From positions 124,001 to 188,000 of the forward strand of contig VXAU01000760.1 in the NCBI GenBank assembly GCA_013399695.1: 64,000 nt of DNA. The letters run 5' to 3'. Below the pieces are notes generated by a model that saw nothing but the letters and a program-made list of their open reading frames with translations, was not told the DNA's origin and did not search any database. This document shows, piece after piece, positions 13,329 through 25,191 of this stretch (within the stretch, counting starts at the first letter, position 1; each line of letters opens with the position of its first letter). This DNA is from Formicarius rufipectus (taxonomy: Eukaryota > Chordata > Aves > Passeriformes > Formicariidae). Made by a program: the position numbers and the translations under genes.

Positions 13329-14180
13329 ATTAATGAAGATCCATTCGTAAGTGCTTTTAAATCTTATAAGCACTATATGAACATTGTATTTTGCACTTGA
13401 AAATGAGGACTGAAGATTTGTGACTCCATTAGGTGTTTGTCATCGAGTATGTGAACAGTGCCACCTGTTTACGTACTTCTCTTTGCATGATACCCAAGTA
13501 CTTGACTTTGTTGTCATTCTTTGTAAAACAAGCCTGTTGAAAGTTTTTAGAAGGTTTAGTTGGGTGAATATCTGGGTTTTATGTTCCACAATTGTTGTTT
13601 TATTCAACCCTGTTGGAATTTATTTATGGGATTTTCCTTTGTAGGTACTTTTTTGTTAAACCATGTCACATTCAAAGCTTTCTGAACAATTTCAGCTTCT
13701 CGTTGTTATTAAGATGCAACCAAGAAAAATGAGTGTGGTCTGAAAATAGCAATATTTTCTGAGTTACCCCTAATCTACCAATGTAATTTCAGGTTGGTGA
13801 ACCTCACTATACTAACTGCCTGCTGTAACTAGTACTTTTCCTTCATTCATTATGCATCATCACAGCCTTTCCCACTGTAATTTGACTGTACAACTTCTTG
13901 TTCTCCTCACCTGACCTCATTCCTAAAAGAAGGACTGCATGTCTGTAGGATCCTCTCCTGCCTTTAGAGCACAGTTATAGCAAAAGTAGGGAAAAAAATC
14001 TCATTGTCCCTTCAACACAAGGAAGAAAAGGAGAAGATACATTTTATGGCTCATAAAATGATGTGACTGTTCATCTGAAGTAGCCAGATTTTCTCTTATG
14101 TGAGATAGCATTTCAGCATGATTTTATCTGAAAAAAGGAGCCATGTTCCACGGGCACCAACAACAAATCTCAATTCATAC

Positions 14181-14201
14181 AAAAAAAAAAAAAAAAAAAA
14201 A
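14181..14201. repeat. Poly-A tract
   Basis: A run of 21 A residues, followed within 20 bp by a second A-rich patch. Simple sequence; no source element is visible. Confidence 0.9.
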
Positions 14202-15489
14202 GGAAATCTGCCTTCCAAATAAAAACAAAAAAAACTATTTAAAAACCTTTGTAATCCTGGGAACTGAAAGTCAATCTAGGTTAGCTCCTGAGACAAGCCA
14301 CTAATGATTTTCTGCCTTTAGTTATACTTAGATTTAATCTGAGAGTCTTCAGTGAGATTACAAACCTAAATGATAGTTCTTTTTGAAAGGGAAGCACTGA
14401 TGAGCTCAAGAATTAAAGGCCAAGCCCAACTCATGTTTGTTTTTGCACGGCTGGGCTGGTTGTAGATGTGAAATGAGCATTAAAAAGGCTTTTCCAAGCC
14501 CCTGAGGGCAGTGTCAAAATGTGAGTACTTGACGTTGTTTTTAAGAGTTATTTTTAACCTGACTCAATCCACAGTCTGTTTCACAACACATTCCCATGAG
14601 TGTTTTGTCCATGAACAACCGTGGAAGAGGCCTGTTGTCCATGTGGTGAGAGGAGGGGCCAGGGCCATGTGGTGGTGTCGCTTGGCAAGCGCCAGAAGTA
14701 GGTGCCATCTGAAGACCTTCCTGCCTCCCCAGGGCACTTGGGAGAGAAATCCTGGCTCTTAAAAGTTTATTTGAGACAAGTAAGATGGTGAAATGAAAGG
14801 ACTGGCTTCACTGACTTCATTGTGCTTTCAGATCTGGTCCTACATGGAGGAGCAAGAAATACAGTCCCATTAAATAAATGCCAATCTATTTGCATATTGA
14901 TTTAGATGCAGGAAAGGAAATCTTTCCAGGCAAAGAAACCCAATAAAGATAGTTCAGTCAGATAATCCTGTATAAATGGAGCACTGTGATAGGTAAAGAA
15001 ATAATGTTGTTAATTTTACATTTTCCTGTGGGTTGTTTTCACATAGTGTTTTGTGAGACTGTTTTACAGGTCTTTTAGACTGGTTCAAAAGATTTCTCCC
15101 ATCCCCTCTTTTAATTAAGTAAGAGAATGCCTGCTTTGTTTCTCTGCTGTAATAAAATCGTGGAAAACCTTTATGGGTAAGGGAAGATTGCTACTAATGC
15201 TGGGTTTTGCTTACACATTTAACTCATTGTACAATGAAAGAAGAGTATGTTTATGCCTTCTTGCAAAAAAAGGCCACATCTGTCTCTTTTTGTCAATCAG
15301 AAAATAAAAACTAAAATATGAACTACATCTCAGAATAATTTTCATGATTTTCTGATAGCTAAACAAAAGCATAATATTACTATGCTAGTAAATTGCCCGT
15401 GTACTATATGCTTTTTAGTAGTAAACAAATATTTCAGGGATTTTTGTGAAATCCATATATCATAAATTTCAAAGAATTATTTCAAGTTC

Positions 15490-16010
15490 TATTTCTGCAT
15501 TTTAAAAGGTATTTGTAGGCAGGCATTGCTGATCCAAAATGATCAACTTACTGGCAGTAAATAATTTTTCTCATTTACTTTTCATGTTCAATCTCAGCCA
15601 GCAACACAAAAGCCAATTAAAGTATTCATGGTTTATTTCTGCAGATCTTAAGTAACTGGAGAGAGATGTAAATTATTACACCAGTAGTGTGTGTCAGGAG
15701 CTAATGAATTGCAGATGAAAAATATTTCCCAATAATAGGGGGTTGTATCTTGACATTTCTTTTCCAACAATTATGCACTTTTTATTTCTGGGCATTGGGA
15801 GCTCTCTTTTTGTTTACTGATTTTAAGAGACCCCAGCAGTATTAAAATAATCTTCATTTTCCACACATTTTTTATTCAAGACAAATGACGTCTTAATGAT
15901 CTATTTCAGCATGGAGGGAATATATCAGATTTGTCATGCCTTAAAAACACATTATATTTCAATGTAATTCATTATGTAAAGCTACTGGAAAGAAAGCACT
16001 TTTGCCATTA
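15490..16010. promoter_or_regulatory. CLSTN2: Candidate conserved non-coding element
   Basis: About 520 bp of unique AT-rich sequence without repeats, with many TAAT/ATTA homeodomain-type cores and a CRE-like TGACGTCT at 15886-15893. I see no long mononucleotide runs or transposon remnants, a texture typical of constrained enhancers inside neuronal genes. This is inferred from composition only; I have no alignment. Confidence 0.25.
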
Positions 16011-16094
16011 CTAGCAGGTAGATGTTTTCTGTTGTTCTACAGGAACATAGCCATTCTCCCAGGAAGGTAGAAAACAGGTGGCCCCCTGGGTCTT

Positions 16095-17053
16095 GTGTTT
16101 TTCCATCTCTGGGGAGTTTTGGTGAAACGTTTGTGGGCCATTCTGTGGCTTGGTCAAACAGCTACTTGTGATTTTGGCCTTGGATCACAGCAGGGACCTC
16201 AAGAGGTCCAGGCAAACAGAAGCTGGTTTGCATCTCCTCCCCCCAGGAGCAGAGTGTGTGGAGGAGGTCCTGCCACCACCTCAGGTAATTTTCCTTTAGA
16301 AGTCCTCCTGTGCTGGTGGGAGCTGCACCTGGAGCCCCACAGAGCCCATGGGTCGGGTGAGCTTCCTGCTCCAGACCTCCCCAAAGGTCGTGATGGAATT
16401 GTCCCTGATCCAAGGCACCAGCCTGCTTGGCTTTGGGGTGTGGTTCTGGTCTGTGAGAGTCCAAATCAGGGAATTTTAACATGTTTTTAGAGAGAGCAGT
16501 GACTTAGTCTGTGAAATAGTTGCTTTATAAAAGGTGAAGAGTGAAACCCATACTCTGATAGACTTTAATTAAAATTCATGGCAGATTTCTATACTTTCAA
16601 ACTACTTTTTCAGCAGTACAATGGTTAGAAATGGATTATATTAATAAATGAGTATTCCATTTATGAATTCCTAATTCATAAATGAAATAACTTGGTTTCT
16701 AGCATTTGAAGTTAATGTTCTCACCAAAGAAGCTATTTCAAGGTAGCCATGGTATACTTCCTTTGTCCATGAAAACAAAAGCATCCACATAGTGAGTGGT
16801 CAGGGGAATTGCATCAGCTTGGGTTTTCTACTCTGCTGTTTCTTTTTCCCTATGGTCAACTGGATCCTCTAGCAAGTGCCTGCTGTTGGAAATTGTGACT
16901 GTCCCTCCTCGTTTTCCCTGGCCAGGACTCCAAGGTCCAGGACAGACTGCAGTGTGTTGTGTATGTTCACAGATCCTGTGTGAACTGTGCAGTTCTGGAC
17001 GGGTCCCTGTTTCCAGAGGCGTCATTCCAGGTGTTTGCTTGGTGGGTTTTTGA
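16095..17053. other. Two GC-richer patches in AT-rich intron
   Basis: Positions about 16095-16460 and 16796-17053 are distinctly more GC-rich than their surroundings and therefore carry chance open frames on both strands (131 codons on +, 106 and 116 codons on -). The frames overlap each other, lack splice-site support and have no recognisable domains. I regard the patches as non-coding, possibly remnants of an old insertion. Confidence 0.4.
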
Positions 17054-17180
17054 GTAAATGTTGGTCCTGAATTTAATGGACTGAAATCTCTGCATTTGTT
17101 TTTGCATTTCCTGTTTCGCAGGTGGGAGTTGGTCATAGCTAAGAGAGTTTGAACTGTGCCTTTACAGACTCTGCCCACAG

Positions 17181-17280
17181 AGTGAAATCCAGTGAGTTAC
17201 TGGGCAGTGTAAACTCTTTTGGAGTGTCTTATTCAAAAAGGTTTTTGCAATGTTAGTGAAATGTAGTGAGTTACTGCCAG
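17181..17280 (+). repeat. Imperfect direct repeat pair, 74-bp spacing
   Basis: The segments at 17181-17207 and 17255-17280 both read AGTGAAAT, then two variable bases, then AGTGAGTTACTG, and end in CAG. They are about 74 bp apart. This is probably a local tandem duplication that has diverged outside the matched part. Confidence 0.5.
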
Positions 17281-17460
17281 GTGCCATCCACCAAGAACAC
17301 CGTGGAGTAGAGAGAGTTATTAACAAACCCAGCAGTTTGCAAATATTGACTGATTTTCTGCAACGTAATTTGGTTTAACTGTCCATGTGTATCTGCTGCT
17401 TAACCTTTTCCTGCCTAATGGAAAACACACATCAAAGTCAGTCTCTGTACACTGAAGAAC

Positions 17461-17945
17461 AGCCTGTCATGTAACCCAATAAATTAATGGCAACTAAAGC
17501 AGGGCCTGTCAATTACTAGGAACATTAATTATTCCATTAATAATGACTTAGTTTAAATCTTGTTTTAAAGGCATATTGGACATTGCAATTCATTAGTTTG
17601 ATTTGAGGATGCAGCCATGTGTGCTAATTGAATTATATATGTTTTGGCATAGCAGAATTCCCATTATGTTTCCATTCCATCTAGTTCTCATCTGTCTTTC
17701 CTGAAAAAAAGCTGAAACACTGCCATTAAGGACACTCCTTTGAAGCTGAATGTTAAAATATGTATTACTGTGCAGGCTGAACTGCATAAAAATGGAAAAG
17801 CCCTAATTTTTCTGTACTGTAATTTTGAAACTGTGCATAGTTTCCCCCTAATGCACTGCATACTTCACCTCATTTTTTCCCCCAATGTGGAGTATCTAAT
17901 TAAATGGTAAATTAAAATCCATTATTATTTTGGAATACATTTCAT
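17461..17945. promoter_or_regulatory. CLSTN2: Candidate conserved non-coding element, TAAT-rich
   Basis: This stretch is dense in homeodomain-type cores, including AATTAATGG, AACATTAATTATTCCATTAA, TAATGAC and GCTAATTGAATTA, with no transposon or simple repeat. Clusters like this are common in conserved enhancers. Inference from motif density only. Confidence 0.25.
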
Positions 17946-18313
17946 TACCTACTTTCTCTTTTCTTTTTTTGCTCTTCGTAACTTTTATTTTCATAACTTC
18001 ATCTTTGAAAATTTTGCTTTGCTTTTAAAGTAATTTCATTTAAACAGCACCCTTAAGTCTGTCATATATAGAGTCCATAAATATAAGAGTTGCCACCAGC
18101 ATATTACAGAAATTTTGTGTTATGTATTAAGCCTGTAAATACCTTGTTCCCTCAGTTAATGAACTGGACAATTGTGAAAAGACACTTAGAATGCATTTTA
18201 AGTTTCAATAAGTGAAAACAACTCTCAATATGGAAAAAAAATTAAAAAAACCCAAAAAATTGTTCAAATATTCTGTTTGACCAAGAATTCTTTCCATCCC
18301 TATTTCCCACTTT

Positions 18314-18860
18314 ATGGAAATATCCAGGTATCTCCTTAGACTGAGCGAGTTGCAGCAAAGACCATTTGACCAAAGCAAGGAGGGGCCGTGCCCTCAAGTG
18401 CAGAGTGGTCAGTGGGTCAGCTTAAGCTTTGTTTTGGTCTGGCACTGCCAACCACCACTTTGCCTCCAGGCCAGTTCTGAAGGACAGGCCAAACCTTCCC
18501 TGCTGTCTTCTGGGGACTGGAGGTGCCATCTAGGGCCCCATCCTGGAGGGTGCAATTCCTGTAGGTGCCAAGCCACCCTCAGAAGTTTACAGTTCCTACA
18601 ACTCAGCTGTAGTTTGCTCATTCATTTAATCTCCTGCAGGCTTTGAGTGCTTCCTGTTCCCACCCATGGGCTGTGGTGGGAGGAGCCCTTTAGGTGCCAT
18701 CCCTGCCTCTTCAGCCCTTCCTTGGATACTGATTTGAGAAGGGTGACCCTGGTTTAATCCTGCACCCAGCACACACAGGCACAGACTCCATGTGCTGTGT
18801 GACCATAACCTGGAGGACTTCTCAGAGCTGTAGAAATGCTCAAACTCTCCCATGTTTTTT
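18314..18860. other. GC-richer patch, non-coding
   Basis: About 550 bp with higher GC and overlapping chance frames on both strands (110 codons on +, 70 and 75 on -). No splice sites, domain or repeat family is recognised. It holds the phrase AGGTGCCA twice within about 50 bp and a related one near 18690, which suggests local duplication. Confidence 0.35.
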
Positions 18861-19212
18861 GAGGGACGCGATCCCTGACACTATTTATTGGTGAGCTTGT
18901 TCCAGGCTCAGTTGCTCCTCACCTAGTGTCTGCAAATGGTTCCAGTGCTATCAAACTATTTCTGATAGATGTTTATGCCCAATTTATGTGTTTGTGTTTT
19001 AGTTTTGCTCAAATGTCTTAATTTTCTGTGGGATTCTGTTGATTTTGAGTCAGGGTTGAGATACGTTATTTTAATTTTGTTCTATTTTATTATTTTACCT
19101 TGTTTTGAGCTCCTGTTTTTACTCAACTGACAATTAGACAAAGTCTCAGAAGTCCATGTTCCATATTAATGGACTGCAGGCTTTCTGGGTCAAGGATCTC
19201 TTTGTCAGAAAC

Positions 19213-19340
19213 ATTCATAGGATGGTTTGTGTGGGAAGGGACCTTAAAGATCACAGAGTTCCAACCCCCTGCCATGGGCAGGGACACCTCCCACTTTGTG
19301 TCTTTCCAATCAACATCCCATAAGGGGTCTAAGGAAGCCT
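19213..19340 (-). mobile_element. CR1 LINE 3' end, antisense
   Basis: Starts ATTCATAGGATGGTTTG and continues GGGAAGGGACCTTAAAGATC, AGTTCCAACCCCCTGCCATG and GGCAGGGACACCTCCCACT. This is the reverse complement of the standard avian CR1 3' terminus. Only the last ~130 bp are recognisable. Confidence 0.9.
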
Positions 19341-20465
19341 GGGGGTTAGGAAATACTGTGTCTTTCTCTGATGATTTCTGTGAGCAGAAATTTCCATAGC
19401 ACAGCAAGTGAGTCCAATGTTTAGGGGGGAAAAAAATAAAAATAAAAAACATCTGTTCTGAAATAGCAAATATCCAGCAGCTTTAAAATACAGTTGTGAT
19501 GGCAGTGGTTCAGGTAAAATTCACTGTTTCTCTAGTGGCTTCATTTAATTTTAAGTCATGGATGCTGTATTTTTCTTCCTATTCTGCAAAATATTGCTTG
19601 CAGTCTATTATGGGGAATGGGTATGGATAAATGGATTCAAAACTGCAAGCTGTTCACTAGGAAAACTTACAGAGAACCAGAAAATAAATACCACTATAAG
19701 CAGAAATCTATTCTGAAAAATGAATCCAGAGTAGCAGGACTGATAAGATGCTTTTGCTGCTACTTTAACTATATTTAGAGCAAAGAATGGAATCATTCTT
19801 TGAAGAAGATGATTCTGTTCTGTCTGAAGAAAAACTCTCAATTTATTTGATACTGTCTTGGGTAATATGGAAGAGAACATTAAAACCATACTGATTGGAA
19901 GCTGGAAGTTGGCTCAAAAGAAACCTTAAGAGGGATGTTCTTTCCTAGGGATGTGATGTGTTTGGTTTGGTTTTTTTTCTTGAAAGATCTACGCGTGTGT
20001 ATAGTCAAGAATATGTGTGTAATACACAGAAAAATGAGCTTTTAAATGACACTCCTACCTTAGGACCTGTTTGGTGGCAGTTGGAGGTAGAAAGCTCTGC
20101 TGGCAGAGTTTCCTGTGAAGCAATTTTCATGAGACAGTAAAATGCATTCTCACAATAACCCTTAGAAAATCAAGCATTTCTCTGGTCTGCAGATCTCTAA
20201 TGCCCAGCGATGGGAAGTTGGTTCAAAGCAGACATATTGATGTCCACCCATCCTGTGAATGTGGCAGTGGGCTGTGGACATAATGCAAATTCAGGACAAG
20301 TATTAAAAAATGCAAAAGAACAAAGGGCACAGCGCAAAAAACACTCTCTAAAGGACAGTGTAATATAATTTATGATAATCAGAAATTTCTCTCCATAGTA
20401 CATATTGACTCTGAATGTTATTCATGCTTTTAATTTTTTTCATTCTACATTCATCTTTCCTTCCT

Positions 20466-20603
20466 TTCTTTCTTTTTNNNNNNNNNNNNNNNNNNNNNNN
20501 NNNNNNNNNNNNNNNNNNNNNNNNNNNNTTTTTTTTTTTTTTTTTTTTTTGTTGTTTTGGTTTTTTTTTTGTTTGTTTTTTTTTGGTTTTTTTTTTTTTT
20601 TTT
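20466..20603. repeat. Poly-T tract containing an assembly gap
   Basis: T-rich sequence (TTTCTTTCTTTTT) runs into 51 N at 20478-20528 and resumes as a nearly pure T tract with a few G interruptions to 20603. The gap lies inside the homopolymer, so its true length is unknown. Open frames across it are meaningless. Confidence 0.95.
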
Positions 20604-20639
20604 AGGACAGGAAAAATCGACTGACTCTTATTTTCAAAG

Positions 20640-21330
20640 CCACAATATTCTTGAATTCTTATTCTGAGCAGGATGGGCTGTTGATGGAGAAAATGAGTAA
20701 CCCAAGTCTTTGAGCTGTGACTGCTTTATATCCCATGTGTTTTTTTGCCCATTTATGCTTCTTTATTAGCACCTTTCACTGCTGTCAGCTAGAGAAGATT
20801 GAAAAGTAATGGTGAGGTCCAGCAGTTAAGTTAATGCTGACAGAGAACAGATTCATTTGGAAGTAGGCAACTAAATTCCTTTGCAATCTGGTTCCGTCTT
20901 TTGCTACGAGAGGCGTTGCCATTCAATTCAGGCAGAACTCTGTGGTTTGAATATGAAATGCTGTAGCAAGTCAGGCTTTGAAGAGTCAGCTAACTCCTCA
21001 ATTAATCTACATGGCCCCATTATTTGTATTTATGGCCTTTAAATCAGCTACCACAAAAGCTGTGGAAAGAAAGCTTCACAAGGTGATAAACAGCAGAAGA
21101 GGAACTTGAATAATTTAAGCAAGCTGCATGGAATAATTGGATGCCATGCACTGCCTATGATCAGCCACTCCAGCTCTTTTCCTTGTCAGTCTTTTGATCC
21201 TTTGACTGACTTCAGACAAAGGAGTGGCAGATACAGAAAACTGGGTAGCTGGAGCAGAGCAGAATGAGCTGACAAATCAAACACCATATCAAACGAACTA
21301 CGAAGAAACCAACAAAATCCAACGTATGGC
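20640..21330. promoter_or_regulatory. CLSTN2: Candidate conserved non-coding element
   Basis: About 690 bp of balanced, repeat-free sequence with stop codons in all frames and motifs such as TTATTTGTATTTATGGCC and GCCATTCAATTCAGGCAGAA. Its texture differs from the repeat-rich DNA directly upstream. Proposed as a possible constrained element by composition only. Confidence 0.2.
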
Positions 21331-22596
21331 TGCTTAATCTGTCATACAGAGAGTCTGGGGCTGAATGGGTCTAGTGGAAATGGTGAGTCTTTTCCTCCCT
21401 CCCCATGTATTTTTGAACTATTTTTCTGATCCTTTTTCTCATTTGAGGAGCTTTTGTTTGGTTGGTTTTGTTTAGTTATCAAGGCAGAAAAAGACATTCC
21501 TTATTAAAACTTCGCTTGCCAACAGGGAGTGAGGTTGCCAGGTCGCTGTGATTGTCCTCTCACCCAGAGGAGAGAATGGTATATCTGGATCTTTCTTATC
21601 CAATGCACGATGGTAGGAAAGCACAATCTTTGTTGTGCCTCCACATTTGCCATATGACAACATATCCTTTTATGAAAGCCCTTAAAAAGCTGGAATTGGG
21701 ATAAGTTCTGGCTTCTGACTGCAGCCATTGCATGAAAACATGACAGGAAAGGTGCTGTGTTCTGCTGGAAACATGAATGTGTCCTGCAGAAGGCATCAGT
21801 TCATGTGTTTTCACAGTGCTGTCCTTTATGAAAAGTCATTTAAAGAAATCTAAACCTGTCAGAATTAGAAACTGTCATGCAGGGAAGAACTGAGAACGTG
21901 TGTTCCACACCTCAGGTCTGGTGTGGCCTTAAAGAATTCTTCTGGCTAGGTAATAAATGTCATCGGAAGTCCTGCTCAGCCAGCACATGGTCTCTGCACC
22001 TGGGACTGAATGTACCTGCAAAGTTTATTGAACATGTCCAAATATTGATTTTCTCAGAAGATGAAGACTTGGTCAAATTTGGATGACATAGTCCACCATC
22101 TCATTTATTGACAGCAAACAGAACACTGTAAAAGGTGGCTCAGCAGGGCTCTTCACAGAGCTGCTGTGTCTGTAACTTTGAACCATTTGGGATGATGTTT
22201 CTGAAAACAGAGCACATTAGAAATCACAACAGGGAAACTGAGATCAGCCAAGTAATTTTTGAATAAAACAAAAGAGGGTCCAGGAATCCTCTTTGTAAAT
22301 AAGAACTTTAAACAATAAGAACTGTTGTCTGTTTTAAACCATGAGCAACATAAGCTATTTCACCTTTAGTCATTCTGTTGTCACTGCAAGTTGAAATGTC
22401 AAACAAAACTATTTTTTAAGATTTTTTTTTTAGGATGGCTATAACACAGATTTTTATGATCAGCCCTAGGTGGTACTTTAAAATTATTTCAGAGAAAAGT
22501 CATTATGTGAATAACTGTGTAAAACTGGAGATGTAACTCTGATAGTTATTGTGCCCCAGCAATTTCCATTTTAAATAAACTTAAGCAACATATATT

Positions 22597-22647
22597 AAAA
22601 AAAAAAACAAAACAAAAAAAAAAAAAAACACTTTTTTTTTTTTTTTT
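22597..22647. repeat. A15/T16 palindromic homopolymer pair
   Basis: An A-rich run ending in 15 A (22614-22628) is separated by CAC from 16 T (22632-22647). Together they form a nearly perfect self-complementary hairpin. It may come from two opposed poly-A tails or from an assembly or replication-slippage event. Confidence 0.85.
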
Positions 22648-25084
22648 CTGCAGTAAAACATTACAAATTTGGATGTCTCTTCTGTGCACAGGTTTGCCAC
22701 CCTTAAAGATTTGGCCGACCAGATGTTGATCTCTGTAATATTTGCACAGCCCTTTTGCCTGTAATACTTTTTGCAGTGTCCTGAGCATCTCCTGGCAAGA
22801 GGCTCGTGGTGATACTCAGGAGGACAGAGAGTGCAGGTTCAGGCTGTGGATTCCTTAACCTGAGTAGGTCCTACAGCAAACCTGCATCTCCTTCAGGACC
22901 AGGCAATCTGTCTCTCAGGTAGTCCCTTGATGGGAGGGGCTGCAAATGGCCACGTTTCATTCTGAATGAACAAGATCTTTAGGTCTGCCTCTCACGCCTC
23001 TGGGAGTGATGAAATTAGGAAAAGTTAAAGAAAAAACAATAGGAACTTTTAGTTCCAAAAAATGTGTGTCTGTAGTCAGGAAAGCATGATGTGAATAGAA
23101 TAAATTGTTCACTTACTGCCTTGGTATGTTTCTAATAGCTTTGCTGGCTCTGACTCTTGAAAATCTCACTGCTTCTGTATTTTCTTTTAAACTATGTGAT
23201 GGCTCAGAGATAAGATGCAGAACTTGGGTGTTCCCTGGTTCCTCTACCAAAGATGCTTTCCAAGAGAAAAGTCCCTCTAACAGCATTAAAATGTGGTATT
23301 TTACCCTACATGAGGGAGAATTGGGGTCATAAACTACAAGTTTCTTCTTTTCCATGAGTGTTTGAGAAGTCTGGATTGGTCAGTCTTTTATGGCTTTTTG
23401 CCAGAGCTGAACCTGACTCTGGCTCTTCTAAACCTGCCTTGATGTGGAATTCCACAGATTAACAGTTAAGAATCCTGGATTAGAATAATAGTCTATCACT
23501 GGTCACACGGGTCTGTCTGTAACCTGTAGCAGGAACACATCACTCTGCATTCTCTGCTGCTTCCTGCCCTTTCCTGTGTCACCACCTGCTGGCACCTGAC
23601 CCCTCTCTTCTTGAGGCTTTTCAGCAGCCCTCTGTCATTGTGGGTTTGGGTCTCAGCCTGGGAGTTGCAGTTTCATTCACCCTGGCTGGCAGCGGATTAT
23701 CACTGATAACCTATTCCTTGTTCTTGCAGAGATCCCTCAGCTATTGCTTTGGAAAGTTTGTTTTCAGCATTATTTAGTTTCTTGGGTTTGCCTCATCCAG
23801 TACTTTTCCTTCTAATGCAATTCCATGTATCACAGTATGCTTTTAAGAGAGGGAGTGAGCAACTTGTATCATTCATTTTAAATAAGTCTCTGTTCTCCTG
23901 CATTAGTAGCATTTTTAGTATGGAATCCAGAAAGCAACACTGACTTGTTGAATATATATATTTTAAAGCCATTGAATTTTACAAACAGAGTTGAAAACAG
24001 ATGGAGCATCTCAGAATAATTGTTGCCAGCTCTAGTATCTACATTAAGCCTGGTTTGTCATTCTACCAACAGCAGCAGAAATCAAGCATGGGAGAATGAT
24101 TGTGACTAAATATTTTCAATACTCCAGAAAAAAAAACATAGGCTGCCTGGTGGCTGGTGACATCATGGAGCTCCTTCTCTGGAGAGCAAAGAATCAATGC
24201 AATAAAGAATATTGGTTTTTCTCACTCTACCAGTATATGTGCAGTTTATAGTCTGTCATCAATTTTGTGGAAATGTGTTCTTGTGATTTCAGTGTTTAAA
24301 ATCCAGTATCACCTAAAGACTTTCTGATTTTTTTTCATTGGGTTGTTTTGCCTTATGATCAAAGCAAAGTCATCTCTCATTCCTTGATAGCACAGTCTGT
24401 CAAAGATCTTTCCAAAGCTCCTATCAAAGTAGTGCTGTGGATGTGTCTTAATATAATCCACATCCATATTTTATTTCTATTTTCAGGCCAAGAGAAAAAA
24501 ATTCAGGAGTAGACACTGTGAATATTGTGTAAAAACACCTGGATATCCCTCACTTGTGGCCAAGAGAATCACTTGGGTGTGGTTGTATTCATGTATCTTT
24601 GATTTACAGGTCAGAGCACTAGTGACTGGTGCTGGTAAAAACTCAAGTTCTGCTTTAGAGATCTGCAGTGAATTTGCACAGAGGGACTTGCGCAGTTTTT
24701 CAGGCTTGCAGTGGATCTGCACTGTGGAAACCATGAGTGTGGTGTGTTGTTCCCGTTAGAAAAAGGCATTAACACTCTGAAATTTCCACTCAAAAGGCCT
24801 CATTTGCAGCTGTCACTGGGGATTATTGTGCTCATTTTGTTCCCTTACAGTTGTAAAAACAGAGAAGTTTCCTGAGGTCAGTGGAACAATGCTATGAATG
24901 AACTGATGTGAGAGGGATGTAGTTCATCGTCCAGTTCAGCATTAAAACCAAAGCCAGTCGTCATTAGTTTTGTTAGCTGATTGCCTTCTCCCGAGAATGG
25001 AAAGCTGTGAAAAAGAAACATTGATGTTTGTAATAAAATATTTGATTCTTCTTACCCGCTTACCATCTACTGCTCCATCCCACC

Positions 25085-25191
25085 AAAAAAAAAAACAACA
25101 ACAAAAAAAAACAACAAAAAAACCCAAAGAAAACAACAAACAAACAAACAAAAAACAAACAAACAAAAACAAATAAAAAATAAAAAAAAAA
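25085..25191. repeat. A-rich (CAAA)n simple repeat
   Basis: About 107 bp composed of A runs interrupted by C, with several tandem CAAA units around 25136-25165. Low-complexity sequence. Lysine/glutamine/asparagine-rich open frames here are artefacts. Confidence 0.9.

Noticed and set aside
13164..13400. 78-codon + frame
   Set aside because: Lies largely inside the 3' end of a CR1 element and continues into flanking intron; not a host gene.
16095..16490. 131-codon + frame overlapping a 106-codon - frame
   Set aside because: Lies in a GC-rich patch that lowers stop frequency; open on both strands and without domain content.
25085..25191. Lys/Asn/Gln-rich open frames on + and Phe-rich frame on -
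   Set aside because: Direct product of the A-rich simple repeat.
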